Assembly: GCF_023921805.1 (NCBI RefSeq)
Contig: NZ_CP074197.1
Span: 1,550,001 to 1,614,000, forward strand
Length of the DNA: 64,000 nucleotides
Reading direction: 5' to 3'
Origin: Ruminococcus sp. FMBCY1
GTDB lineage: Bacteria > Bacillota > Clostridia > Oscillospirales > Acutalibacteraceae
Part shown: one piece after another, positions 55,301 to 62,052 of the stretch
Layout: every line of letters begins with the position of its first letter
How positions within the stretch are numbered: position 1 is the stretch's first letter
Position numbers and translations under genes: made by a program
Notes under the pieces: model-generated
What the model saw: the letters and a program-made list of their open reading frames with translations, nothing else
What the model was told of the DNA's origin: nothing
Database searches by the model: none

Positions 55301-57294
55301 TCGACTGCAGTTTGTCTTCCTACTGAAACAATATAGTCAAAAAATTCAGATGTGTTATCAGGGTATTTTTTTGATGCTTCAATAACTTGTTCGTAAGGTA
55401 TTTCTGTAATAACAAACTGACCGCCTGAATCTGCATCAGGATTGTAATAAATGTATGTAAACGATTCTTTGTCTAAATTATTGAAAAATAAATCTTTATC
55501 AAGCGATTTTTTAACAAATAAATGTTCATTAAACTGCCTATTTTCTGTAATCTTTTTTTCAAACTCTTCTTTGCTCATATCTGTACTGAGCAAAGGATAA
55601 CGGCTGTCAAACAATGATACAGCATTATCGGTTATACCGATAATCTTATACTCATCAGCTCCGATGTAACACTTTTTCCCTACAGAATATGCAAGTTCTA
55701 ACTCCTCAGCAGGGATTTCGGCTTCTTTTTGTTTCTCTGCGGGTAGTTCTTTTGCTTTCTTATAGTCAATGTAACCTTGTTTTTCAGCTGAATTTAGGTA
55801 TCCGTCGGTTTTGATGAGATAGGATATAATCTTAGCGACTTTTTCCCATTTGAGTAATATTTTATTTTCGGTGTTTTTCTTAGCTAATAACAGCCCTTTT
55901 CCATCCCAATCGACACCAATATGGTTATAAGTTGCGGCACTTGACTTACCGCCAATCCCATACTCATTTTTCAAAAATTGAGCATTATCTTTTAAAGTTT
56001 CGTCTTTCGCAAATTGCTCGTATATTCTATATTTTCCGTTTACAACGCCACTTCCCTCAGTAATAATCTTATTGATTTGCTCCTGAGAAATAGAAAAAGC
56101 AGAGGAATTATCAATTACCTCTGCTTCTGTATTGCTTTTTAAATTTTCTTCATTTAGATGTAAATCATTTCTTCGAGAACTTCCTGACGAGCTTCCTCCT
56201 GAATGCTGTTGGCTAATTGTACCCACTTGAGCCAGTCTTTCTCCTTGAGTTCCTCGGTTACTCCCAATGCTTTCCTCTTCTGCTCTATCAATGTTTCGTA
56301 CCTCTCCTGAGCCTGAGTTTGAACTGTTTCGAGGTGCTGAAGAATCTCTCCCGTCATCATCATTTCTTCGAATAGCATCTCGTCGTTGTTCTTCAAGTAA
56401 TCTCTCCTTGCTACTCCCCAATTGTTCAACTCGAACTCCGGAAGTGGAAGGTCCGGATACCAAATCTCGTCCTCGCCCAGAATATAATCTATTCCATTGA
56501 CTGTTTTCCTTGTTTCGCTCATAACTTTTCTCCTTTTCAATTTCTTTGTTAATGGTATATGATATAACATTTAAAATTTCTTTTGCGGTATTTAATGTTG
56601 CGCTGCCAAGAGCCAGTGTTGTTTTTGAGCTATCAAACATAGTTACATCTTGAAAATCATTTGCATTAAACAATTTTGTAATATCATATCCGCAACGAGA
56701 AACCACTACAGCCATTGCACTTTTTGCAATCATATCACCGTATATTTTTTTTGCAGTAGCTCCGAATTTAACCAAAGGTGTATTATTATAAACTTTTTGC
56801 AAATAATTGTAATTGCTGTCAAGACTTATTAAAGTAAGTTTGTTGATAGCTCCTGAAATTGCAGTTTCAAAATTGGAACATTTTAAATTAAATTTTGAGT
56901 TCAGAGCTTTAACCACATTACTTTCGTGTTTATTGTTGTATCTCCATAATGGCACAGGCTTTGAATTTTCGGTTTCAACGGTTTGCGAAATATCGAAATA
57001 GTATTTCACCCTTATTCTTTTGCCTTGTGTAAAATCCAAAGAGGGAATACCGGTTTCTTGTTTTTTTACTTTCCTGCCAAATTTACTATTCCAGTCTTTA
57101 AGCTGCAACAACGCCGTTGCATTTGGAAAAGTTGTATTGACTAAAACAAGTTCTCTGAAATCAAGTTTGTAGTTATTGCAAGATGTATGCAAGAATTTGA
57201 GCCAATCTTCGGGTGTTGCTGTAATATATCTTGTTTCATTTTCAAGCATACGAAGATAATTTTTTACTTTGTTTTCATATTCTATTGACATCAT
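49369..57294 (-). CDS. Giant SNF2-like helicase / N6-adenine methylase conjugation protein (2641 residues)
   Basis: Domains in order: an N-terminal ArdC-like region (about 1-260, WLKFLHTSCNNYKLDF); a Ser/Arg/Gly linker (about 260-390); YRIYEQFAKD; a MutS-I-like segment near 720-800 (SEHPDAIILFRMGDFYEVL); a methylase near 1090-1330 with motif I LEPSCGVGNFMG and GNVPFAQ in place of NPPF; and a helicase near 1770-2330 with Walker A HTVGAGKTFEMVA, VDEAHYYKN, FATGTPISNS and QQREGRIIRQGN. The shared short module ends the protein. Such proteins are common on Clostridia conjugative elements and probably protect or process DNA during transfer. The second ATG (57291) fits the SD slightly better. A TnpV gene is nested in another frame. 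Confidence 0.93.
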   Translation of the reverse strand: MMSIEYENKVKNYLRMLENETRYITATPEDWLKFLHTSCNNYKLDFRELVLVNTTFPNATALLQLKDWNSKFGRKVKKQETGIPSLDFTQGKRIRVKYYFDISQTVETENSKPVPLWRYNNKHESNVVKALNSKFNLKCSNFETAISGAINKLTLISLDSNYNYLQKVYNNTPLVKFGATAKKIYGDMIAKSAMAVVVSRCGYDITKLFNANDFQDVTMFDSSKTTLALGSATLNTAKEILNVISYTINKEIEKEKSYERNKENSQWNRLYSGRGRDLVSGPSTSGVRVEQLGSSKERLLEEQRRDAIRRNDDDGRDSSAPRNSSNSGSGEVRNIDRAEEESIGSNRGTQGERLAQVGTISQQHSGGSSSGSSRRNDLHLNEENLKSNTEAEVIDNSSAFSISQEQINKIITEGSGVVNGKYRIYEQFAKDETLKDNAQFLKNEYGIGGKSSAATYNHIGVDWDGKGLLLAKKNTENKILLKWEKVAKIISYLIKTDGYLNSAEKQGYIDYKKAKELPAEKQKEAEIPAEELELAYSVGKKCYIGADEYKIIGITDNAVSLFDSRYPLLSTDMSKEEFEKKITENRQFNEHLFVKKSLDKDLFFNNLDKESFTYIYYNPDADSGGQFVITEIPYEQVIEASKKYPDNTSEFFDYIVSVGRQTAVDVDSEFFRDSLDKYNSNSHFAEGLTDDVKNQLTNIALSGDTDFNQKGYYDSYSEIQSEHPDAIILFRMGDFYEVLCDNAQEAAEALNLTLMSRTINGEKIPMVGFPSSYLEDNENLLVEIGYKILTVEPEDIAERASLRNKAQEVAKQNNLPFSDKFSMGFEDDFDTAVYDGSMSADDYEKLQQADIEPKADRPTITCDWSEHSAFEDGKTYSVADFDRIMKSADDEWVRLRQYEQDTYGNDMDAIYQAYEDGEIDGVHQGYAKTKFIINMPDGTKYTERQDIGDGDGGVIDFLRQYDNYKNLVPILEQERDNEPSLLTPVYGEEFVKEVEEQSDNLSAQQKREDVIFSSDGKNYVITDDNFADGTKSERYANNINAIKTLKEIESSNRQATPAEQEILAKYVGWGGLDSYFKAENNAQLKALLNDDEYKAALASTLTSFYTPPAVIRAVYNALNNLGFKTGNILEPSCGVGNFMGLCPTNMSDSKFYGVELDDISGRIASKLYPQANIAVQGFETTNLPDNFFDAAVGNVPFAQLKVLDKKYDKYNFLIHDYFFAKTLDKVRPGGIIAFITSKGTMDKKSSKVRKYIAQRAELLGAIRLPNDTFSKTAGTEVTSDILILKKRERMIDIEPDWVHLGKDDNGITINSYFVEHPEMILGEMQEVSGPFGAKAECIAYENANLEDLLNEAVSNIDGEYKAQAIEKLFEDTEDDEDADLIPATPDVKNFSYTVVDGDIYYRQNSIMEKQKPNKTAEKRIKALVKVREALREVLNNQLEDMPDEVIANSQRKLNIIYDKFVNEYGYINSKANMKAFEKDNSINLLASLEKFDSEKNYKGKSDIFSKRTIQPHKAVDKVDTASDALAVSISEKAKIDLEYMSQLYGKSVDDIIDELKGVIFNVPGTDVYQTADEYLSGNVREKLRTALSYSYDKPEQYDSNITALKAVQPVDLTATEIDVRLGATWLPVDVVRDFMYETIGTPRYIRDSIDVSYSEYNSEWRISHKSFDKSVNAVSTYGTKRINAYKILEDTLNLRDVKIFDNVFEDGKEKRILNKEETAIAQSKQELIKSRFASWIFSDRDRRERLCRLYNEKFNSVRPREYDGSHLIFDGMNSEIQLREHQRNAVAHAIYGGNTLLAHTVGAGKTFEMVAIAMESKRLGLCNKSLFVVPNHITEQMGIEFMQLYPAANILVATKKDFETANRKKFCSRIATGDYDAVIIGHSQFEKIPMSIERQRQIIETQIDDVIESIAFAQDNNAENFTIKQLEKTKKNLENKLQKLNDQSRKDDVVTFEELGVDRLFVDEAHYYKNLFLYTKMRNVAGVSQTEAQKSSDLFMKCRYLDEITDGKGIIFATGTPISNSMTELYTMQRYLQYNKLVDLGLSNFDAWASTFGETVTALELSPEGNGYRAKTRFAKFFNLPELMSTFREIADIKTADVLDLDVPEVERHNVLTKPSEQQKDILAGLAERAENVRSSAVDPSTDNMLKITNDGRKLALDQRLINPMLPDFEGSKLNACADNIFSLWDKTKEDRLAQMVFCDISTPNGAGKFNVYDDLKEKLIAKGVPENEIAFIHDAKTNQQKQDIFSQVRSGKIRVIIGSTSKMGAGTNCQDKLIALHHLDCPWRPADLQQREGRIIRQGNKNSLVHIYSYVTENTFDAYLYQLVENKQKFISQIMTSKSPVRSAEDVDEQALSYSEIKALASGNPLIKEKMDLDVQVSKLKILKANFLTVKYELEDKIAKQFPYKIAEAKYKVEKIEKDIALAQSHITDDFELKIKGITYNDKKEAGQQLLLACDKSIGSDKVRIGEYKGFILDLRFDAYHSNKYILTLNGSAHYDVELGQDIFGNVTRIDNVLKSLPGELEKAKNELSKVESDCDSAKEAVNTTFDKEEELNTKLARLKELNTILEVDNSSIKKNEDTADNNEDDYYYAKVNEKQKDILFSEGYKDFAPSDDGGKFIVKYPAADKVKVQQLLNNNAIKL
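54288..54302. repeat. Dispersed palindrome, copy 5 (inside the giant gene)
   Basis: CGGACAAATTGTCCG, in the giant gene, encoding part of SDNLS. A degenerate half-like copy lies at 49576-49588. Confidence 0.85.
56154..56522 (-). CDS. TnpV-family protein nested in the giant gene in a different frame
   Basis: This 122-residue ORF has all the features of the TnpV family: a start MSETRKTVNGIDYILGED, YPDLPLPE, WGVARRDYLKNN, LFEEMMMTGEIL, HLETVQTQAQERYETLIEQK, GVTEELKEKDWLKWV and the end RQEVLEEMIYI. It is full length, with AGGAGAAAAGTT before its ATG, and lies completely inside the giant gene (over residues ~258-380), shifted one frame. The giant frame stays open over the same bases as a Ser/Arg/Gly-rich linker. 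TnpV is known from Tn4451-like elements; its function is not settled. Confidence 0.8.
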   Translation of the reverse strand: MSETRKTVNGIDYILGEDEIWYPDLPLPEFELNNWGVARRDYLKNNDEMLFEEMMMTGEILQHLETVQTQAQERYETLIEQKRKALGVTEELKEKDWLKWVQLANSIQEEARQEVLEEMIYI

Positions 57295-57337
57295 TATTCT
57301 CCTAACATTTTATTACTTTAAAGCGTAAAAGTCAAGC

Positions 57338-57400
57338 CTAACTTGAACTTTTTTTGATTAAGTAATAAAGTCCATCGCACTTATATAAGTTTGGTAGCAT
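57338..57400 (-). CDS. Possible 20-residue leader peptide upstream of the giant gene
   Basis: A 20-codon ORF (MLPNLYKCDGLYYLIKKSSS) has an excellent SD (AAAAGGAGG) 7 bases before its ATG. It sits between the relaxase stop and the giant gene. It shares the 14-base word AGTGCGATGGACTT with 31609-31622. It could be a leader peptide for translational control, or chance. Confidence 0.4.
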   Translation of the reverse strand: MLPNLYKCDGLYYLIKKSSS

Positions 57401-57450
57401 ATAGAGTCCTCCTTTTCTTAAATGTCAAATTGAATTAGCTCGCAAAACTA

Positions 57451-59235
57451 TTATTGCAAGGTTACCTTCTTTCCGGGATATAATATATTATTTATATTGT
57501 TGCTGTCGCTCTCAAGAAAAACAAGATTGTAAGTTCCGTTTTCTTTTTTAAACACAGCAAAATCAATATCTGAGTTTTTAATAAGGTCATATTGCTTTGA
57601 GCTTATAACCTTGTAACAAAGTTTTTCTCCTGTTTCTTCTGATTGTTTTTTCAATCTTCTGTTAATCTGAGCGTTGACCTGCACAAATGTTGGTGCAGTT
57701 GGCTCTGTTGATTTATTCGGATATAGTAAATTCAATATTCTGTCTTTATCATTTTCGAGAAAAACGATATTGAACTTATCTTCTGATTTTTGAAATTTTG
57801 CAAACTGAACACATTTTAAATTTAAAATTTCAATTTGCTTTTTGTTTACCATCAGATACTCAAGTTCTTTGCCTGACTTTTTAAGTCTTGCATATGTTTT
57901 TTTGTTTCTGATGGTGTCAGCTTGTGAAATAATAGAGTCAGCATTTTCAAGACCGAGAACATTTGCTATTCTTTTAAGATTGTGTTCTTTAACCGTAACC
58001 ATAGCAATACCTGTTGTCATATCAACATTTGCATAACACAGTATCCCGTCATTGAATAGTTTAGCAAGCTGGAAGCTGTATAACTTAATTTGTGCCGTAT
58101 TACCAAGTGTACCTGTTAATTCCTTATACGGTACATTTGATATTCTTTTTTTCATCTTTGTATAATCTGTAGTTTGTCTGACTGTATATTTTAAATTTTG
58201 CTTGATTACATTTTTGTGAACTGATTTTTTAGAATTTGTAAATATGTGCTTTATTAATTTCAGAGTAAACGCAAAAGGATTTTTAAAAAAGCGTAAGTTT
58301 TCGAAATACTTATGATTTGTTACTTTAACTTTATCAGCGTAACGCTTTTCGTAACGCTCCCATTGTCTTTTAGCTTCTTGTTCCATTTCCTCTAAAACTT
58401 TTTGTGTATTTTCTTTTCTGTAGGTTTTCTTTTTCTTCTTTTCGGTTTGCAAACCTAATGCTTTATCAATATTGGCTTTGCAATATTTATTGCCAAATTG
58501 TTTTGCAAGTGTGTCGGCTCTTATCGATTTTGCTTCGCCGTTTTTGTGAAACACAATATGTGCGTTGCCGTATTTAATTTCATAATCGTTGCTTTCAAAA
58601 AAGTTTATAAACTCTTCTTTTGTTTTGCAATCTTCAAGTGCTTTATCAATATCATTGACAAGATTAAATTTCCAACTTTTGCCCTCAATGGCTTTGCGAA
58701 ACGTAGCATCATCAAGTCTGCACGTTTGTTGCGGATTTTCAATTACATTTAAACCGTACTTGTAGCACAGCTCATCCGAAACTCGTCTAATCATTCTGAC
58801 GGTTTTCATATTGTCAAGAAATTTGTGTCCGTCGATTGGTGATACTGAATTAATAATAAAGTGATTATGTAAACACTTACCGTCAAGGTGAGTAGTCATT
58901 ACAACCTGCATATCAGGGAAACATTTATGAATTAACTCTCTGCCTATTTTGTTTGCAAGCTCAGGTGTTAATTTATCATTAACCGCAAAAGATTGCACAA
59001 GATGATGTGCAAGAATTTTATTATCCTTATCATACATTTTTCTTGTTTGTTGAAAAAATTTTGTTGTTTCCCAATTTGTAAAATTTGAATTTGTTAAATT
59101 GCAGTAAGTAAGTTCAGGAGTTGTTTTATCTTTGCGAGTTATGTAGTTCAACGCATTAAAGATGTGTGCATTTGATGTCATTCGATTAGACATTTGCTTT
59201 TTAGGGTCTTTGTTTATTGTTTTAACTACTGCCAT
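57451..59235 (-). CDS. Relaxase/mobilisation nuclease (MobA/VirD2-like)
   Basis: This 594-residue relaxase nicks oriT and carries DNA into the recipient. The N-terminal domain has HIFNALNYITRKDKT, HHLVQSF, and the metal-binding three-histidine motif HLDGKCLHNHFIINSV near residues 116-131. A likely catalytic tyrosine is in ALNYITR. The C-terminal half has two copies of the short module (CVQFAKFQKSEDKFNIVFLE and DFAVFKKENGTYNLVFLES) shared with other element proteins. It lies 3 bases after the MobC-like gene. Confidence 0.92.
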   Translation of the reverse strand: MAVVKTINKDPKKQMSNRMTSNAHIFNALNYITRKDKTTPELTYCNLTNSNFTNWETTKFFQQTRKMYDKDNKILAHHLVQSFAVNDKLTPELANKIGRELIHKCFPDMQVVMTTHLDGKCLHNHFIINSVSPIDGHKFLDNMKTVRMIRRVSDELCYKYGLNVIENPQQTCRLDDATFRKAIEGKSWKFNLVNDIDKALEDCKTKEEFINFFESNDYEIKYGNAHIVFHKNGEAKSIRADTLAKQFGNKYCKANIDKALGLQTEKKKKKTYRKENTQKVLEEMEQEAKRQWERYEKRYADKVKVTNHKYFENLRFFKNPFAFTLKLIKHIFTNSKKSVHKNVIKQNLKYTVRQTTDYTKMKKRISNVPYKELTGTLGNTAQIKLYSFQLAKLFNDGILCYANVDMTTGIAMVTVKEHNLKRIANVLGLENADSIISQADTIRNKKTYARLKKSGKELEYLMVNKKQIEILNLKCVQFAKFQKSEDKFNIVFLENDKDRILNLLYPNKSTEPTAPTFVQVNAQINRRLKKQSEETGEKLCYKVISSKQYDLIKNSDIDFAVFKKENGTYNLVFLESDSNNINNILYPGKKVTLQ

Positions 59236-59238
59236 TAA

Positions 59239-59676
59239 TTACATTTCCTTCTTTGCTGAATTCACTCGACTGTTTATAATTGCCAAAGCATTGTTGATTT
59301 CTTCAACGACTTCTTCACTCAGCTGATTGTGAGAATTTTCTGAATCAGATTTTGGCTCACAGATATACGAAACGAATTCAGACATTTTATCGTAACAGTC
59401 GGATAGAATATTTTTTGCTGATTCTATTTGATTTGAAGAAATGTATTTGTTTGTGTTTGCGATTGCTGCAATCTGATTGAGGTTATTGCCAAGTGCGGAT
59501 AATTGATATAGCAGTTCGGGAAAATTCTCGCATACTACTATTCGCTTTCGTCTTACACATTTTAGAATGTACTCCGAAATTGACATATTGTTGAGTGCAG
59601 CCTGATATGCTATTTCCGCTTTTTCGGCTTCTGACACTCTTATATATATCCTATAGCTTTTAGCTTCCTTTTTCAT
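59239..59676 (-). CDS. MobC-like relaxosome accessory protein
   Basis: This 145-residue protein starts KKEAKSYRIYIRVSEAEKAE, a ribbon-helix-helix type DNA-binding start. The MobC region follows (ENFPELLYQLSALGNNLNQI), with the family GNNLNQIA motif. MobC proteins bind near oriT and help the relaxase open the nick site. The ATG at 59676 is preferred over 59697 because GGGAGGAC precedes it. Gene order MobC-relaxase is typical. Confidence 0.88.
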   Translation of the reverse strand: MKKEAKSYRIYIRVSEAEKAEIAYQAALNNMSISEYILKCVRRKRIVVCENFPELLYQLSALGNNLNQIAAIANTNKYISSNQIESAKNILSDCYDKMSEFVSYICEPKSDSENSHNQLSEEVVEEINNALAIINSRVNSAKKEM

Positions 59677-59736
59677 TTTGTCCTCCCAAAACTGCAAATT
59701 TGCCTGATTTTTGCCTTTCTTTTTCTGAGGGCTTTT

Positions 59737-59850
59737 GTATCATCATTTCGGCACGAAATGATGATACGCCAGCACAGATTTTGTACGCACAAAATCCGAT
59801 TTGTGCGTACAAATCGCTGGTCAGGTGTATACCCCTGAAACCCCATAGTT
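59737..59850 (-). other. Probable origin of transfer (oriT)
   Basis: Upstream of the MobC/relaxase genes lies a non-coding stretch with a perfect 14-bp stem (GTATCATCATTTCG 59737-59750 with 59754-59767) and a nested inverted repeat TTTGTACGCACAAA (59780-59793) / TTTGTGCGTACAAA (59800-59813). GTGTATACCCCTGAAACCCC (59825-59844) could hold the nick site. Position and repeats fit an oriT. The nick position is not determined. Confidence 0.6.
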
Positions 59851-59933
59851 TTTATTTTTATAAAAACTAAATCGCATACGCTCACCAACAGAAAAAGAAA
59901 CTTTTTCTGTACAATCCGAAAATTGATTTATAA

Positions 59934-60200
59934 TCAATTTTCTCCATTTGCATTTTCGTCAGCACTTGCTTCCGATGTATACTTTTCCAAAAAGTCCTGA
60001 AAATCATTTACGGATTTAATTCCGTAGTCCGACAAAACCGAGCACAGCTCGTTGTGCTTTTCTTTTTCAATTTGCAACTCAAGCTTCTTTTTTTGTGCGT
60101 TGAGCTTTTTAATTTTTTCTTTTAATTTTTCAATTTCAGCTTTTGTGTTTTCAATATCTGTAATTACCTTTTCTAATTTTTCATTAGTTGTTGTTCTCAT
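59934..60200 (-). CDS. DUF4315-like small coiled-coil protein
   Basis: The 88-residue protein is largely one coiled coil (KAEIEKLKEKIKKLNAQKKK) followed by a short end (SVNDFQDFLEKYTSE). Length and layout match DUF4315 proteins, which accompany MobC and relaxase genes on Clostridia elements. Function is unknown. GGAGGAAAAATA precedes the ATG. A fragment of the gene's own 5' region is repeated upstream (about 60225-60260). Confidence 0.75.
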   Translation of the reverse strand: MRTTTNEKLEKVITDIENTKAEIEKLKEKIKKLNAQKKKLELQIEKEKHNELCSVLSDYGIKSVNDFQDFLEKYTSEASADENANGEN

Positions 60201-60269
60201 TATTTTTCCTCCAACAATTTATTATTTTGATTTTTCAATTTCGGCTTTTGTGTAAGCGTTCTTATTTTG

Positions 60270-60671
60270 CTATTTACTGTCTATTATATTTAAAAAGCTA
60301 TGTAAGAAAATACAATTCCATACGCTGACTGTTGAAACTATTGCTATTGCCTCAAAGATTTCTTTATATTTTTTTGATACTCTAAATCGAATACCCATAA
60401 TAAAATCATAAATAACTAAGATTATATTAATAAGTAATGATAAAAGGAAAATAAAAAGAATTATGTTTTGTATAGTCAACATCACATTAAAAAATTCAGA
60501 ATCTGATTTAGTTAATATTTCATCAGGAGTAATTGCTATATGAGGCATTGCCAATGCAAATAAATATATAGGTATAATGGAAATCGTAATATAAATTGAA
60601 AATTTAGTTGCTTCAATTAATTTTTTTTGAATACTATAATTTTTAGTTTTTTTGTATTCGGAAATACTCAT
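60270..60671 (-). CDS. Membrane protein of unknown function
   Basis: The 133-residue protein has three hydrophobic segments (FSIYITISIIPIYLFALAM, VMLTIQNIILFIFLLSLLIN and EAIAIVSTVSVWNCIFLHSF). No family is recognised. The ATG at 60671 is 6 bases after GGAGG and is the better start; the codon at 60677 abuts the SD. It is in the same direction as the lysozyme and mobilisation genes. Confidence 0.6.
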   Translation of the reverse strand: MSISEYKKTKNYSIQKKLIEATKFSIYITISIIPIYLFALAMPHIAITPDEILTKSDSEFFNVMLTIQNIILFIFLLSLLINIILVIYDFIMGIRFRVSKKYKEIFEAIAIVSTVSVWNCIFLHSFLNIIDSK

Positions 60672-60723
60672 TTTCATCCTCCAATAATTTAATATTAATA
60701 CTTGTGATAATGTTTTCTTACAA

Positions 60724-61809
60724 TTAACAGTTTAAATTATATATGTAATTCATATCAACCTTTTCGGAAATTCCATCAACCTTGCCTTTCCAACTGTACT
60801 GATGAATGTCAACAAATGGCGGAAGCTCATTGTACGAATTATTTGGTGCTGCCATCCAAATTAAATATTTGCTTGCAAGCTCATCAGGATAAGCACTGTC
60901 AACAAGCATTGATTTTGCACTATACATTCCAACATCAAATCCATAACCCTTTACTCCGTCACAAAAGGTTGAAATAATATCAGTCAATGTTCTGCGTGGC
61001 AAAACAGCCTGTCTGTATTCTTCAACATCAAGAAAAACAGGCAAGTCAAACTCTTTGCCCCTAATGGTTTTCATACAATTTCTTACTTCCGCTTTTGCGG
61101 CATCGACAGATGTAGCGTAACTATACCAATACGCACCTACATTCAGTCCTGCGGCTTTAGCCTGTCTATAATACTCATTGAATTTATTATCTTCTTGGTT
61201 CGGGTCTTTGCCATAGCCTGCTCGGAGAATAACACAAGTTATGCCTGCGTTTTTTACTTTGCTAAAATTAATATCACCGTTCCATTCAGAAACATCAATA
61301 CATTTTGCTTTTTCAACTTTTACTTTTGTTGTAATTATTTTATTACATTGTTTTATAGTAACAGTTGCATTGCCAACTTTATTCACTTTTACTTTTGCCA
61401 AACTTTTTTCCGTTGAAATAATTTTAGCAACAGAACTGTCAGATGATGTAAAGGTGATCTCATTTACATCATTATTTGTATCAACAGAAATCGTAAAAGT
61501 ATCACCGACATTTTTGCAATATTCTTTTGTTGATATACTTATCTGTGTATTATTTTCTACGCTCTGATTGCTGATTTCAATTTGTAAAAACGATACATCG
61601 TTTACATCAATTCTACCGTCACTGTTCAGGTCATAGTCCATATTGTCGGTAAATTCTGATATTTCGCCCTGTAAAAAGGTTACATCGTTTACACTAACGC
61701 TATCATCGTTATTCACATCAAAGCCGGCAGCAAATACAGATGTGCTGTAACAGATGACTGACAATATTGCTGTTGCTGTAATCAGCAATTTCTTGAATAT
61801 CTTATTCAT
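60724..61809 (-). CDS. Secreted dockerin - Ig-like - GH25 lysozyme
   Basis: In this 361-residue protein a signal peptide (residues 1-27, ending TSVFAAG) is followed by a dockerin with two calcium loops (DVNNDDSVSVNDVTFLQ and DLNSDGRIDVNDVSFLQ). A Big_2-like domain comes next (TFTSSDSSVAKIISTEKSLA), then a C-terminal GH25 muramidase (about residues 170-361). GH25 signatures are CIDVSEWNGDINFSKVK, ILRAGYG, YWYSYAT, the catalytic DxE in FLDVEEY, and KVDGISEKVDMNYIY. It likely opens peptidoglycan for the conjugation machine. No separate NlpC/P60-type hydrolase is seen next to virB4. The dockerin suggests anchoring to a host scaffold. Confidence 0.9.
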   Translation of the reverse strand: MNKIFKKLLITATAILSVICYSTSVFAAGFDVNNDDSVSVNDVTFLQGEISEFTDNMDYDLNSDGRIDVNDVSFLQIEISNQSVENNTQISISTKEYCKNVGDTFTISVDTNNDVNEITFTSSDSSVAKIISTEKSLAKVKVNKVGNATVTIKQCNKIITTKVKVEKAKCIDVSEWNGDINFSKVKNAGITCVILRAGYGKDPNQEDNKFNEYYRQAKAAGLNVGAYWYSYATSVDAAKAEVRNCMKTIRGKEFDLPVFLDVEEYRQAVLPRRTLTDIISTFCDGVKGYGFDVGMYSAKSMLVDSAYPDELASKYLIWMAAPNNSYNELPPFVDIHQYSWKGKVDGISEKVDMNYIYNLNC

Positions 61810-61836
61810 TTTCCGTTCCTCTTTCTTTTCTCTAAC

Positions 61837-62025
61837 TTAATCGTCAGTAAAAAATATTATAATTGCGGTTATGAACCATAAACCTACATAAATCAGTGTA
61901 GGTGACAACACATACCACCAGCTCCAATTAGTTACATTAAGCAGCTTTAATCCAATAAATACAATTTGCACTAATGTCACAAGCACTGCTGCACAGCAAA
62001 TGTTAAAAGATGAATTATCGTTCAT
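61837..62025 (-). CDS. Small two-TM protein
   Basis: A 62-residue protein with two hydrophobic helices (VLVTLVQIVFIGLKLL, YVLSPTLIYVGLWFITAIIIFF). AAAGGGAG supports the start. It lies 27 bases before the lysozyme gene and may be its partner, like a holin, but no family match is claimed. Confidence 0.6.
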   Translation of the reverse strand: MNDNSSFNICCAAVLVTLVQIVFIGLKLLNVTNWSWWYVLSPTLIYVGLWFITAIIIFFTDD

Positions 62026-62052
62026 TTTTTCACTCCCTTTCGTTTATTTGTA

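Noticed and set aside
59673..59888. 71-codon - strand frame across the oriT region
   Set aside because: It lacks an SD and covers perfect inverted repeats upstream of mobC. Read as non-coding oriT.
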